Below, in pieces: positions 1-6,104 of a DNA stretch of 58,897 bases (position 1 is the stretch's first letter; the number at the start of each line of letters is the position of its first letter). A program made the position numbers and the translations under genes. This DNA comes from a virus. The notes beneath the pieces are model-generated. The model saw only the letters and a list, made by a program, of their open reading frames with translations. It was not told where the DNA came from and ran no database searches. The stretch covers positions 1-58,897 of IMG/VR virus record IMGVR_UViG_3300042914_000556, one strand, 5' to 3'.

Positions 1-17
1 TGGGGGGTGGTCAGGTC

Positions 18-31
18 AACTACTATCATCG
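18..31 (+). repeat. AACTACTATCATCG repeat, copy 1
   Basis: First of four perfect copies of AACTACTATCATC confined to intergenic DNA in the first 1.65 kb (others at 700-712, 759-772 and 1619-1632; a degenerate copy at 1639-1649). All copies have the same orientation, which suggests a protein-binding iteron or operator. Confidence 0.75.
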
Positions 32-50
32 CCCATGCTTCCTTTCCGAG

Positions 51-59
51 TTATCCACA
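51..59 (+). promoter_or_regulatory. DnaA-box consensus match
   Basis: TTATCCACA matches the bacterial DnaA-box consensus TTATNCACA exactly. It is a single copy in the left-edge leader. No cluster of further boxes was seen nearby, so a role in replication initiation is only possible. Confidence 0.35.
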
Positions 60-146
60 GGTTTTGCGTGAATTTTTGGTATATACTTCGTTTGTCGGTT
101 GCAGAAAAACGCGCCGATACAAACTTGATAACTTAGGAGAATGACA

Positions 147-659
147 ATGGCTAAAAAGCAAACGCTGTCCATTTCAAAGTATGTTGCGGAAAAGACAAAC
201 TCCATCCGTGACATTCGCGAATCACTCACTCGCATCAAGCAAAACAAGCAAGCATTCGATGTTGCGTATGCTGCAATTAATCTTGTGGCAAGTGCTGCTC
301 AGTCTGATAACAAGGTTTATTTGTCCGCTTCCCCCGAAGCATATTATCGGTGGGATGGTGGTATCGAAATGTCAGTGTTTGCAAATATTCAACTCGAGCA
401 AGTAACCTCACTCAAGGAAGGGTTAGTACCTACAGTTCTCGAAGTGGCAACTAAGGCAGGTTTCGAATTTGATATCACACAGGATTATGCGTACGAGCAT
501 CATGCGTCACGCGATTTCAAAGCATTTGGGCATTTTGCTGGAGTACGTGTCAGATTGGTAATTACTGCAAGTTTGGCAATGGACGCTGAGAACTGCCGAC
601 GCGTCAAGGTCGGAACCGAAATCAAGGAAGTTGACAAATACGAAATTGTTTGCGATTAA
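147..659 (+). CDS. Hypothetical early protein, 170 aa
   Basis: No family is recognised. The predicted product is a soluble mixed alpha/beta protein with a basic N-terminus (MAKKQTLSISK) and a stretch of short charged helices around residues 15-40; no membrane segment or signal peptide is seen. An ATG at 141 touches the Shine-Dalgarno AGGAGA (135-140), so the ATG at 147, six bases further on, is the better start. It is a single-gene unit closed by a strong intrinsic terminator at 665-688. As the first gene transcribed on the + arm it is probably an early host-takeover or regulatory protein, by position only. Confidence 0.75.
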   Translation: MAKKQTLSISKYVAEKTNSIRDIRESLTRIKQNKQAFDVAYAAINLVASAAQSDNKVYLSASPEAYYRWDGGIEMSVFANIQLEQVTSLKEGLVPTVLEVATKAGFEFDITQDYAYEHHASRDFKAFGHFAGVRVRLVITASLAMDAENCRRVKVGTEIKEVDKYEIVCD

Positions 660-664
660 ACAAC

Positions 665-688
665 AAGCCCGCGAAAGCGGGCTTTTTT
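665..688 (+). terminator. Intrinsic terminator after first gene
   Basis: An 8-bp stem AAGCCCGC/GCGGGCTT closed by a GAAA tetraloop is followed by a run of T residues ending at 688. It begins five bases after the stop codon of the gene at 147-659. Confidence 0.9.
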
Positions 689-699
689 CGTCCAGCCTT

Positions 700-712
700 A
701 ACTACTATCATC
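700..712 (+). repeat. AACTACTATCATC repeat, copy 2
   Basis: Perfect 13-bp copy between the terminator and the promoter of the next gene. It is followed by AG, then CGTTGACATTACTTTTTTGG. A similar T-rich string follows the degenerate copy near 1639, so the repeat may belong to a longer conserved element. Confidence 0.75.
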
Positions 713-758
713 AGTTCTCGTTGACATTACTTTTTTGGCACCATGCGACGCGCGGCGT

Positions 759-772
759 AACTACTATCATCG
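759..772 (+). repeat. AACTACTATCATCG repeat, copy 3
   Basis: Perfect copy 59 bp downstream of copy 2 and 11 bp upstream of the first 16-bp palindrome (783-798), ahead of the promoter at 810-837. Confidence 0.75.
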
Positions 773-782
773 ACTGTGGTGA

Positions 783-798
783 TAATCCCGTGGGATTA
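783..798. repeat. 16-bp palindrome, copy 1 (TAATCCCGTGGGATTA)
   Basis: Member of the ten-copy TAATCCC-NN-GGGATTA family. The centre is GT here, AT in most copies and AC in two. This copy lies 11 bp upstream of the -35 hexamer of the promoter at 810, a position suited to an operator or activator site. It is not in the transcript from that promoter, which argues that the element can work as DNA. Confidence 0.85.
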
Positions 799-809
799 GC
801 GATCTTTGG

Positions 810-837
810 TTGACAAATTACATGGGTGTGATAATAT
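810..837 (+). promoter_or_regulatory. Sigma70-like promoter TTGACA-16-TAATAT
   Basis: TTGACA (810-815) is followed after 16 bp by TAATAT (832-837), with an alternative -10 GATAAT at 830-835. Expected transcription starts around 844 give a leader of about 50 nt before the gene at 896. Confidence 0.65.
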
Positions 838-895
838 GTGGGTGTGGTGACAGCACATTGTAATTTTCTTAACTTGTTTACTAAGGAGAAACACC

Positions 896-1528
896 ATGTC
901 CAAAACGACAACAGTTGCCAATACCGAAACTCGCAACGCCGATATCGGGTTACTAATTAAGCAAGCTGGCAAGGCTGCAGATTCAATGTTGCAGAAATGC
1001 AAAGAAGCTGCAAAAAAGGCATCAACGCAATTAAATCCTTCGTTGCCATTAGCGCAACGCATTGAATCGGTTGTTCTTTTGTATACAGAGGATTTCAAGC
1101 AAGCCGGACATAACGTCAAAGCATTATTCAAGGATGCACTAACGCTACATGCTGCAGCGCAAACTCCGGTGTCGGTTGAGGTTATCGGCAAAGACGGCAA
1201 AAAAGCGGAAGAGCAAACTACTGCGGAAAATGCAGCAAGCTTGCCAAAGCATGCAATGCGCGAAGCTGCAAAACAGGTAAGAGAAGCGCATGGCATGGCA
1301 CGTAAGCCAGCGGCTAAAAAGCCAGCGGCTGAAGTTACCAAAACGGAAACTGCTAAGCCTGATGTCAAAACGGAAAGTGACCAATTTTCCGAATGGCTTG
1401 GTCAGATTGACGATTATCTAAAAGACAGTGTTTTTCACCAGCGCATTGTTGCTCACTTGATCAGCTTAGGTTATAACTTAGGCAAGGCAGCGACAGGCCG
1501 CGTAGTGCAAGGCAAGGCTGCAGCATAA
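896..1528 (+). CDS. Hypothetical Ala/Lys-rich protein, 210 aa
   Basis: No family is recognised. The protein is rich in Ala, Lys and Glu, mostly helical, with a low-complexity Lys/Ala/Pro linker around residues 138-160 (repeated KPAAKKPAAE) and a separate C-terminal helical segment ending GKAAA. The linker resembles basic tails of nucleic-acid-binding proteins, but this is composition only. The start ATG has AAGGAG seven bases upstream. It is a single-gene unit with its own promoter (810-837) and a double-hairpin terminator (1538-1594), placed between copies of both left-arm repeat families, so tight individual regulation is likely. Confidence 0.75.
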   Translation: MSKTTTVANTETRNADIGLLIKQAGKAADSMLQKCKEAAKKASTQLNPSLPLAQRIESVVLLYTEDFKQAGHNVKALFKDALTLHAAAQTPVSVEVIGKDGKKAEEQTTAENAASLPKHAMREAAKQVREAHGMARKPAAKKPAAEVTKTETAKPDVKTESDQFSEWLGQIDDYLKDSVFHQRIVAHLISLGYNLGKAATGRVVQGKAAA

Positions 1529-1537
1529 CGCTCCCCC

Positions 1538-1594
1538 GCCCGCGAAAGCGGGCGCTTCACCCGTGTTACCTAAAAGGTAACACGGGATTTTTTT
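1538..1594 (+). terminator. Tandem hairpin terminator
   Basis: First hairpin GCCCGC-GAAA-GCGGGC (1538-1553). The second, stronger hairpin has an 11-bp stem CCCGTGTTACC/GGTAACACGGG (1560-1586, loop TAAAA) and is followed by A then seven T (1588-1594), a textbook intrinsic terminator. Confidence 0.93.
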
Positions 1595-1618
1595 GTCCAG
1601 AAAAAACCTTAATACAAT

Positions 1619-1649
1619 AACTACTATCATCGCACTTCATTACTATCAT
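1619..1649 (+). repeat. AACTACTATCATCG repeat, copy 4, plus degenerate copy
   Basis: Perfect copy at 1619-1632 and a degenerate ATTACTATCAT at 1639-1649, spaced 20 bp start to start, about two helical turns. The 16-bp palindrome follows 32 bp later. Confidence 0.7.
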
Positions 1650-1681
1650 GAGTTGCCGACGTTGCTTTTTTGATAACGCGC

Positions 1682-1697
1682 TAATCCCATGGGATTA
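1682..1697. repeat. 16-bp palindrome, copy 2 (TAATCCCATGGGATTA)
   Basis: Perfect palindrome with a CCATGG core. It lies 12 bp upstream of the AACGAACG-AC-CGTTCGTT inverted repeat, within the gene-free region. Confidence 0.9.
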
Positions 1698-1709
1698 TAC
1701 GAATGAACG

Positions 1710-1727
1710 AACGAACGACCGTTCGTT
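1710..1727. repeat. Inverted repeat AACGAACG-AC-CGTTCGTT
   Basis: Two 8-bp arms separated by AC, preceded by additional GAAC copies so the left arm is also a short tandem repeat. This is typical of a dimeric repressor operator. No second copy was seen. Confidence 0.6.
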
Positions 1728-1823
1728 ATCACTCAAACTTATATGATGCGGCGCAATAAACGAATAACCCTATTCTTGACCAGTTTATAGGTATTCTAGA
1801 TTGATAACTATTGAGGATTGCCA

Positions 1824-1913
1824 ATGATCATACGCGAAGTGAACACTATTTTAGATTGGAAAAATGACCCCAATCTACAAGTTAAACAAATATGTTGTCG
1901 ATGGTTTACGTAA
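1824..1913 (+). CDS. Possible 29-aa leader peptide
   Basis: An ATG at 1824 with GAGG seven bases upstream opens a 30-codon frame (MIIREVNTILDWKNDPN...) ending at TAA 1911-1913. The ribosome binding site is good, but the frame is tiny, lies within the AATCTAAA repeat cluster and matches nothing known to me. It may be a leader peptide or chance. Confidence 0.3.
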   Translation: MIIREVNTILDWKNDPNLQVKQICCRWFT

Positions 1914-2219
1914 GTGCCTGATTCTGCAGGATTGTTGCAACACAACATAGTTTAAAAAGTTGCTATATAAATAAATTAGTCTTTAGATTGGAAAAATATA
2001 AGACGAAAATTTCCAAACTGCATTTATTCCCTTGCTGCAACAGCCTGACTCTCTCAATCTAAAATTCCCCCCAAGAAATTTCTCTCTCTTACCCAAAAAC
2101 CAAACTAATTGACTAAAGTCATAAATTTCAATAACTTGCGCGCGCCCGCCAATCTAAAATTGCATCTAAAGCAACACAATCTAAACTAATTTCCAATCTA
2201 AAACCGCCCTCCCCTCTCG

Positions 2220-2259
2220 CTTGACACGTGGCCAACAATATGCTATAATGTTTGTCAAG
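2220..2259 (+). promoter_or_regulatory. Perfect sigma70 promoter inside an inverted repeat
   Basis: TTGACA (2221-2226), a 17-bp spacer and TATAAT (2244-2249) form an ideal consensus promoter. CTTGACA (2220-2226) and TGTCAAG (2253-2259) are exact inverted repeats flanking it, so a dimeric protein could occlude both the -35 and the start site. The expected leader to the gene at 2488 is about 230 nt and contains two 16-bp palindromes. Confidence 0.85.
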
Positions 2260-2327
2260 TCGCAAAACCCCGATCTAAACTTGACCAATCTAATATTGAT
2301 TTTTCAACAACACATTTGCGACCGACC

Positions 2328-2343
2328 TAATCCCACGGGATTA
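2328..2343. repeat. 16-bp palindrome, copy 3 (TAATCCCACGGGATTA)
   Basis: Centre variant AC. It lies in the transcribed leader of the 2221 promoter, 98 bp before copy 4. Confidence 0.85.
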
Positions 2344-2425
2344 ACCAAAACTGCACTATATTGCATACACTCACATAACGGAGGTGCATAACACGACAGC
2401 CCAAAATAACTGACTCACTCGTAAC

Positions 2426-2441
2426 TAATCCCATGGGATTA
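2426..2441. repeat. 16-bp palindrome, copy 4
   Basis: Perfect TAATCCCATGGGATTA, 46 bp upstream of the start codon at 2488. Confidence 0.9.
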
Positions 2442-2487
2442 GCGGAACCAACGCAACACCTACTCAATTACTTACAAAGGTGACAAC

Positions 2488-2691
2488 ATGATACCAATGC
2501 AATACACAACCCCAACGGAACGCTTTCACGTTTCCAGTTATGGCAATGGGTGGGCGTATGAGATTGTTTGCCAGACCACAGGCGATTCGTTATGGTTTCA
2601 AGACCACGACGCGGACACCGTGAGAAGCGACACCGCAGACTTCACTAATGAAGATGCGATCAACTCATACTTTGAACTACTTTGCGAATAG
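2488..2691 (+). CDS. Hypothetical protein, 67 aa
   Basis: Small acidic protein of unrecognised family, aromatic-rich (YGNGWAYEI and SLWFQDHD around residues 19-40), with no membrane segment. The start ATG is preceded by AAAGGTG with suitable spacing; a second ATG at 2497 is possible. It is the first gene downstream of the perfect promoter at 2221-2249 and is followed after 11 bp by the gene at 2703, so the two are probably co-transcribed. Confidence 0.65.
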   Translation: MIPMQYTTPTERFHVSSYGNGWAYEIVCQTTGDSLWFQDHDADTVRSDTADFTNEDAINSYFELLCE

Positions 2692-2702
2692 GGGAACCTG
2701 CC

Positions 2703-2894
2703 ATGACATTCTTTAACAGCTACCGCACAGGGTTGCGGGCGTTCATCATCAAAACCCGTGACGGACATCCAATCGGTTATCTGTGGGCGCAGTCACGTCT
2801 AGCAGCAATCAACCGAGCAGCACGTCTTGCAGGTGAAGGGGCAACTGCGGAGTTTTTCGGTTTTGACTTCGCCCCATTGATAAAACAAAACTAA
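2703..2894 (+). CDS. Hypothetical protein, 63 aa
   Basis: Small basic protein of unrecognised family (MTFFNSYRTGLRAFIIK...). An upstream in-frame TTG at 2682 is less likely because AGGGGA lies just ahead of the ATG at 2703. The sequence YLWAQSRLAAINRAARLAGEG near residues 25-46 looks helical and Ala/Arg-rich. The TAA stop (2892-2894) is formed by the first three bases of a 16-bp palindrome. Confidence 0.6.
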   Translation: MTFFNSYRTGLRAFIIKTRDGHPIGYLWAQSRLAAINRAARLAGEGATAEFFGFDFAPLIKQN

Positions 2895-2907
2895 TCCCAT
2901 GGGATTA
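2892..2907. repeat. 16-bp palindrome, copy 5
   Basis: Perfect TAATCCCATGGGATTA. Its TAA is the stop codon of the preceding gene, and it ends 32 bp before the ATG at 2940. Confidence 0.9.
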
Positions 2908-2939
2908 AACAAACGACTTACTTACTCAGGAGAAACATC

Positions 2940-3827
2940 ATGGCTACAAACCACGACGTTGCACAACGCGCAGTCAACTGGTTGCATCTGAACGGTGACA
3001 TATTCAACGACCCACAGAGCACCATGCCGACCCGCGACGAGTTGCTGGAATATCCCATCAACCAATTAAACGTGCGGCACTACGCCGAGCGCATGGCGCA
3101 GGCCAAACTCAACAACGTACGCAAACTGGCAACAAAGACGTTCGGTGTATACCAAGTGCATGATAAGCACAGGAAGCAGATATTTACTGAATCCGGCGGT
3201 GTGTTCTGGCCGGTGGTTGTGGTGCAGAGTTATAACGCCAAGATTGCCAACATAGTTATCAATATGTACACACGCAAAGTCGAGCTATGGTTGACCCAGC
3301 ATTGGTACAGCAGCACGACCGACCGACACATGAGCAAAGTACGTTCAGCGTTCCTGCATGCAACGAGGTACAACAACGACACCACAGGCACAACCCTGTA
3401 CCGTGATGCAGAGATATACGAGACTTACGCCGTGGAAACCCAGACAGACCGAGTATCTTCGGCCACGTTGCGCGCACACATCGAGATAACTAGAACAAAA
3501 GACATCTTACACACGGCGATCAATCCCAAAGTGCATGAGCCAACGCGCAGGGGGGCGGTCACTGCAACGTCTTGGCGGCTGCAGACGCTGCGCAGGCACT
3601 TGGCCTACGACACACCGTACGACGATGGGCTTTTTACGACACACCACGTTACATTTTTCCCAACATCGCCGACCGGGGGGAAACTGCGCATGGATGCACT
3701 GCAGGAGATCGACGCGATGCTTGCGTTCACGACACGGCTGACGCAGACTGATGCCAACCCCGTGCCCATCGCAGACTTGCGGGCGCAGGTGGAAGCGTAC
3801 TTCGCACTGGAGGGCAACCATGGATGA
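2940..3827 (+). CDS. Hypothetical protein, 295 aa
   Basis: No family is recognised. The soluble protein has conserved-looking blocks: an N-terminal helical part (residues 1-65), a mixed central part with many aromatic and basic residues (GGVFWPVVVVQSYNAKIANIV near 83-103), and a C-terminal helical part ending YFALEGNHG. The start has CAGGAG seven to eight bases upstream and is preceded by palindrome copy 5. The end overlaps the 28-codon membrane peptide at 3820 by eight bases. Phage-specific accessory function is inferred from context only. Confidence 0.75.
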   Translation: MATNHDVAQRAVNWLHLNGDIFNDPQSTMPTRDELLEYPINQLNVRHYAERMAQAKLNNVRKLATKTFGVYQVHDKHRKQIFTESGGVFWPVVVVQSYNAKIANIVINMYTRKVELWLTQHWYSSTTDRHMSKVRSAFLHATRYNNDTTGTTLYRDAEIYETYAVETQTDRVSSATLRAHIEITRTKDILHTAINPKVHEPTRRGAVTATSWRLQTLRRHLAYDTPYDDGLFTTHHVTFFPTSPTGGKLRMDALQEIDAMLAFTTRLTQTDANPVPIADLRAQVEAYFALEGNHG

Positions 3828-3906
3828 GCACGACTGGATAGGGGTGTTTTGCGGTATCGTGCTGGCAGGACTATTTGTCCTGCTGTACGGCGGGATTTTT
3901 CACTGA
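3820..3906 (+). CDS. Small membrane peptide, 28 aa
   Basis: Short frame MDEHDWIGVFCGIV... with a single hydrophobic helix (residues 7-26) and an acidic N-terminus. GGAGGG lies upstream with good spacing, and the start overlaps the stop of the preceding gene (translational coupling). The next gene follows 15 bp later. It is one of four such membrane peptides in the + arm. Function unknown; inhibition or signalling at the inner membrane is a guess. Confidence 0.5.
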   Translation: MDEHDWIGVFCGIVLAGLFVLLYGGIFH

Positions 3907-3921
3907 CATACGGAGATCATC

Positions 3922-4239
3922 ATGACCATGAGAAGCATCGAAGCGCAGCGCGAGTACGAGGAAGAGTCACGCGACGAGTTCAACGCAGAGGTGGAGCAGC
4001 TAGTGCTAAACATAAGCCACGTGCTGCATGACAAAGAGTTATCAGTCTGCCTAGCGTCGCTCGCCGCTGTGATGGTGACCGTTGCCAAACAGCTACCACT
4101 GAACGACGACGAGGTTAATCCCACGGGATTAATTGCCGACCTAGATAATTTCATCGACCCACGGGAGAACTGCATGCTGGCGGTGCTGTCCGCAGCATGG
4201 GATAGCAACGTGATAACGCCCACCCTGAACTTACAGTGA
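3922..4239 (+). CDS. Hypothetical protein, 105 aa
   Basis: Acidic, largely helical protein of unrecognised family. Start ATG 3922 has CGGAG six bases upstream; a second ATG at 3928 is possible. Residues 65-70 (VNPTGL) are encoded by a copy of the 16-bp palindrome (AC centre) carried in frame, the only copy wholly inside a gene. The next gene starts eight bases after the stop. Confidence 0.65.
   Translation: MTMRSIEAQREYEEESRDEFNAEVEQLVLNISHVLHDKELSVCLASLAAVMVTVAKQLPLNDDEVNPTGLIADLDNFIDPRENCMLAVLSAAWDSNVITPTLNLQ
4116..4131. repeat. 16-bp palindrome, copy 6, inside a gene
   Basis: TAATCCCACGGGATTA within the coding sequence of 3922-4239, read in frame. Whether it is functional or a coincidence of coding is unknown. 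Confidence 0.8.
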
Positions 4240-4246
4240 GGAAACC

Positions 4247-4813
4247 ATGAACCACATATTACATACCACGACGTTTGTACACCCAATAACTGAACGGGAA
4301 TATACCGTGAAGATCACCCGTGATGACTGCTACGGCGCGCCGCACGACGAGCATGACGGGCATGGGGTGGTGGTGCGGCTAGACTTCGACCTCGACAACT
4401 ATGACCCCACCGAGGACGAACGCCCCGACGAGGAGAAGATGCGCATGGCGCTGTATCGCAAACTCGGGCCGTCACTCCATACATGGGATCACATGTACTA
4501 CGACTACATCGGGTCAATCCAGAGAGCCATCAGCGAATGGGGCTGCACCATGGCTGACGCACCTGCTGCTGTCGAGCAGGACTACAGATACCTGCGCGGG
4601 TGGTATCAGGGCGAGTGGGAGTGGTGCACCATCGAGGCGACGACCATCGTGGGCGGGGAGAAATTTACCAACGCCATCAGTGGGTACGAGAGCACCATCA
4701 TCCATGACCCCGACCAACTGCACGACGTGCTGCGTGACGTTACCCACGACATCGAGCACCAGATAAAACACAAGTACTACGCAGGGCAACTGGAGCTAGC
4801 CTTTTACGCTTGA
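4247..4813 (+). CDS. Hypothetical protein, 188 aa
   Basis: Acidic protein of unrecognised family, rich in Asp, His, Tyr and Trp, with an Asp/Glu-rich patch near residues 28-65 and WYQGEWEWCTIEATTI near 118-134. GAGG precedes the ATG. The stop TGA (4811-4813) lies inside the -35 hexamer of the next promoter, so this transcription unit ends where the DUF3150/MoxR unit begins. Confidence 0.7.
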   Translation: MNHILHTTTFVHPITEREYTVKITRDDCYGAPHDEHDGHGVVVRLDFDLDNYDPTEDERPDEEKMRMALYRKLGPSLHTWDHMYYDYIGSIQRAISEWGCTMADAPAAVEQDYRYLRGWYQGEWEWCTIEATTIVGGEKFTNAISGYESTIIHDPDQLHDVLRDVTHDIEHQIKHKYYAGQLELAFYA

Positions 4814-4838
4814 CAAACTACGGGTAATATAGTATAAT
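4810..4838 (+). promoter_or_regulatory. Perfect sigma70 promoter for the DUF3150/MoxR/VWA unit
   Basis: TTGACA (4810-4815), 17-bp spacer, TATAAT (4833-4838). The -35 overlaps the preceding gene's stop codon. Transcription should start near 4845, placing the 16-bp palindrome (4888-4903) about 43 nt into the leader. Confidence 0.9.
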
Positions 4839-4886
4839 GTTGTTAATGGCTGATAGACACAGCCCAGTGACGTAGCAACCGCAGCA

Positions 4887-4927
4887 CTAATCCCATGGGA
4901 TTAACCAAACTCATTTACTTACGGAGG
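4887..4927 (+). repeat. Palindrome leader cassette A (includes palindrome copy 7, 4888-4903)
   Basis: A perfect TAATCCCATGGGATTA, a short spacer and ACTCATTTACTTACGGAGG (which carries the Shine-Dalgarno) form a 41-bp unit. It is repeated at 7644-7684 with only two mismatches. It sits directly ahead of the DUF3150-like gene. Confidence 0.9.
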
Positions 4928-4932
4928 ACATC

Positions 4933-5814
4933 ATGAGTATCAAAGATCACGCATTGCTTGTGTCGTTGACGGTGAACAAACCGCAGATGACGCAGAAGGA
5001 TGACAAAGCGACAACAGACGCCGAGCTAGCCAACAACGCGCACGGTGCTGGGCAATACCGCAAGGATTTATATCCCAAGCATTTGGTGCAGCCCATACTG
5101 ACCGTGGAGAGCGCAGCCCGTGCATACATCGAGTCAAGTACGTACATGTGGAGTCGTGGACAATACCTGCTACCAACAACGCGGTTCATGGCGGTGGCCG
5201 ACCGACTGTCCAAATTCGAGGTGGAGTTCAACCAGTGCGTCACAGCGTTCCTGAACAACTGGGCGAACGTCATGACACAGGCACAGCAGTCACAAGGCGC
5301 GCTGTTTGACCCCAACGCGTACCCAGACCTGACCAAACTGAAAGAAGCGTTCCGGTTCCGTGTCATCTACACACCAGTAACAGATGCAGGTGATTTCCGT
5401 GTCCAGTTGCAAGAGGATGAGCTGACCCTGCTGCGCCAACAGACTGAAGCGGCGGTGCAAGAGTCCATGACGGCCATACTGAAAGAACCACTCGCACGAC
5501 TGCGCGAAGCGTTGTCAAAGTTACACGAGGTTGCGGGCAGGGCTGACCGTACGGTGCTCAACAAGCGCACAGGTGTGGAGGAAGTGCGGCCACCGATTTT
5601 CCGTGACTCGGTGTGTGAGAACGTCATCGACGAGATCGCACTGCTGCATGACTTCGCGGCCATGCTACCGGATAACATACTGCAGGTTGCCCAGACGGTG
5701 ACTAATGTATTGCCACGCCCACAGGAGTTACGCGACAACCCGGAGAAGCGAGACATCGTGCGCAAGCAAACCGATGCGCTGCTGTCCGTCATCGACACCA
5801 TGCTGGAGGATTGA
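4933..5814 (+). CDS. DUF3150-like protein (MoxR/VWA partner), 293 aa
   Basis: The central sequence (GAGQYRKDLYPK, AARAYIESSTYMWSRG, LLPTTRFMAVADRL) follows the pattern I remember for DUF3150 proteins, which occur in phages next to MoxR-type AAA+ ATPases and VWA proteins. Function is not established. The neighbourhood here (MoxR ATPase at 6105 and zincin/VWA protein at 7689) matches that arrangement, so it probably acts as substrate or adaptor for the ATPase. The protein is soluble, mostly helical, with long helices near residues 150-200. CGGAGG lies six bases before the ATG and the gene follows a perfect promoter. Confidence 0.7.
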   Translation: MSIKDHALLVSLTVNKPQMTQKDDKATTDAELANNAHGAGQYRKDLYPKHLVQPILTVESAARAYIESSTYMWSRGQYLLPTTRFMAVADRLSKFEVEFNQCVTAFLNNWANVMTQAQQSQGALFDPNAYPDLTKLKEAFRFRVIYTPVTDAGDFRVQLQEDELTLLRQQTEAAVQESMTAILKEPLARLREALSKLHEVAGRADRTVLNKRTGVEEVRPPIFRDSVCENVIDEIALLHDFAAMLPDNILQVAQTVTNVLPRPQELRDNPEKRDIVRKQTDALLSVIDTMLED

Positions 5815-6042
5815 ATGCATCCGAACAAACTCAACGACTCAGGCTACGCCATGATCGAACAGTGCGACCGCGTTGTGCTGCCTGTCGAGGTTGCTATGCA
5901 GGTGTTCACTTTGCTATGTCAGGGCGATAGGGTATCCTACGACTGGCAGACCAAGACGTACCGGTATGACCGTGAGTATCAGCCCACACTGAAGATGATG
6001 AGCATTAAAGATTACGCAACACTGTCCATCGCAGAAGAGTAG
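5815..6042 (+). CDS. Hypothetical protein, 75 aa
   Basis: Small protein of unrecognised family beginning directly after the stop of the DUF3150-like gene, with GGAGG provided by that gene's last codons, so translation is coupled. Residues 24-50 look like a compact beta/alpha unit (VVLPVEVAMQVFTLLCQGDRVSYDW). Its place between DUF3150 and MoxR suggests an accessory part of that module. Confidence 0.65.
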   Translation: MHPNKLNDSGYAMIEQCDRVVLPVEVAMQVFTLLCQGDRVSYDWQTKTYRYDREYQPTLKMMSIKDYATLSIAEE

Positions 6043-6050
6043 TACCAAGC

Positions 6051-6066
6051 TAATCCCATGGGATTA
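6051..6066. repeat. 16-bp palindrome, copy 8
   Basis: Perfect TAATCCCATGGGATTA, eight bases after the stop of the 75-aa gene and 38 bp before the MoxR ATPase start. Confidence 0.9.
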
Positions 6067-6104
6067 GTCACACAACCAAACTTGTTAACTTAAGGAGATT
6101 TACC

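Larger units (their letters stand above)
1..146 (+). promoter_or_regulatory. Left-edge non-coding leader with DnaA-box-like site
   Basis: Non-coding sequence upstream of the first + strand gene. It holds one AACTACTATCATCG repeat (18-31), a perfect match to the DnaA-box consensus TTATCCACA (51-59) and a TATACT hexamer (82-87) that could be a -10 element, although no convincing -35 lies 17 bp upstream. A Shine-Dalgarno AGGAGA (135-140) precedes the first gene. If the genome is circular or permuted, this would be half of a divergent promoter region facing the terminase operon that ends at the right edge. Promoter activity is inferred. Confidence 0.4.
1797..2295. repeat. Cluster of CCAATCTAAA / TTTAGATTGG motifs
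   Basis: Motif positions: 1797-1803 (partial), 1849-1859, 1870-1877, 1982-1991, 2055-2064, 2149-2159, 2162-2170 (degenerate), 2177-2185, 2193-2203, 2272-2279 and 2285-2295. Three on the left read TTTAGATTGG and the rest read CCAATCTAAA. A 16-bp direct repeat TTTAGATTGGAAAAAT occurs at 1850-1865 and 1982-1997. The irregular spacing differs from CRISPR and suggests protein-binding iterons. Confidence 0.7.
1595..2487 (+). promoter_or_regulatory. Gene-free regulatory/origin-like region
   Basis: About 0.9 kb of AT-rich DNA without a convincing gene. In order it holds an AACTACTATCATCG repeat plus degenerate partner (1619-1649), the 16-bp palindrome (1682-1697), an inverted repeat AACGAACG-AC-CGTTCGTT (1710-1727), about eleven CCAATCTAAA/TTTAGATTGG motifs (1797-2295), a consensus promoter flanked by an inverted repeat (2220-2259), and two more palindromes (2328 and 2426). 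Iteron-like motifs in AT-rich DNA fit a replication origin or a regulatory hub; which of these is unproven. A tiny ORF at 1824-1913 is listed separately. Confidence 0.6.

Noticed and set aside
26-247. - strand ORF of 73 aa over the left-edge leader
   Set aside because: It runs across the + strand promoter region and the first 100 bases of the 147 gene, has no convincing ribosome site and shows unnatural composition. A shadow frame is more likely.
721-749. Promoter at TTGACA 721-726
   Set aside because: The hexamer is perfect, but no -10-like hexamer occurs at 15-19 bp. The TTGACA at 810 is better placed.
1797-2295. CRISPR array in the non-coding region
   Set aside because: Motifs are only about 10 bp, irregularly spaced and in both orientations; no cas genes nearby. 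The Cas4-like gene at 14039 is a phage nuclease.
2682-2702. TTG start extending the 63-aa gene by seven residues
   Set aside because: The extension lies inside the previous gene and the better Shine-Dalgarno is immediately before the ATG at 2703.
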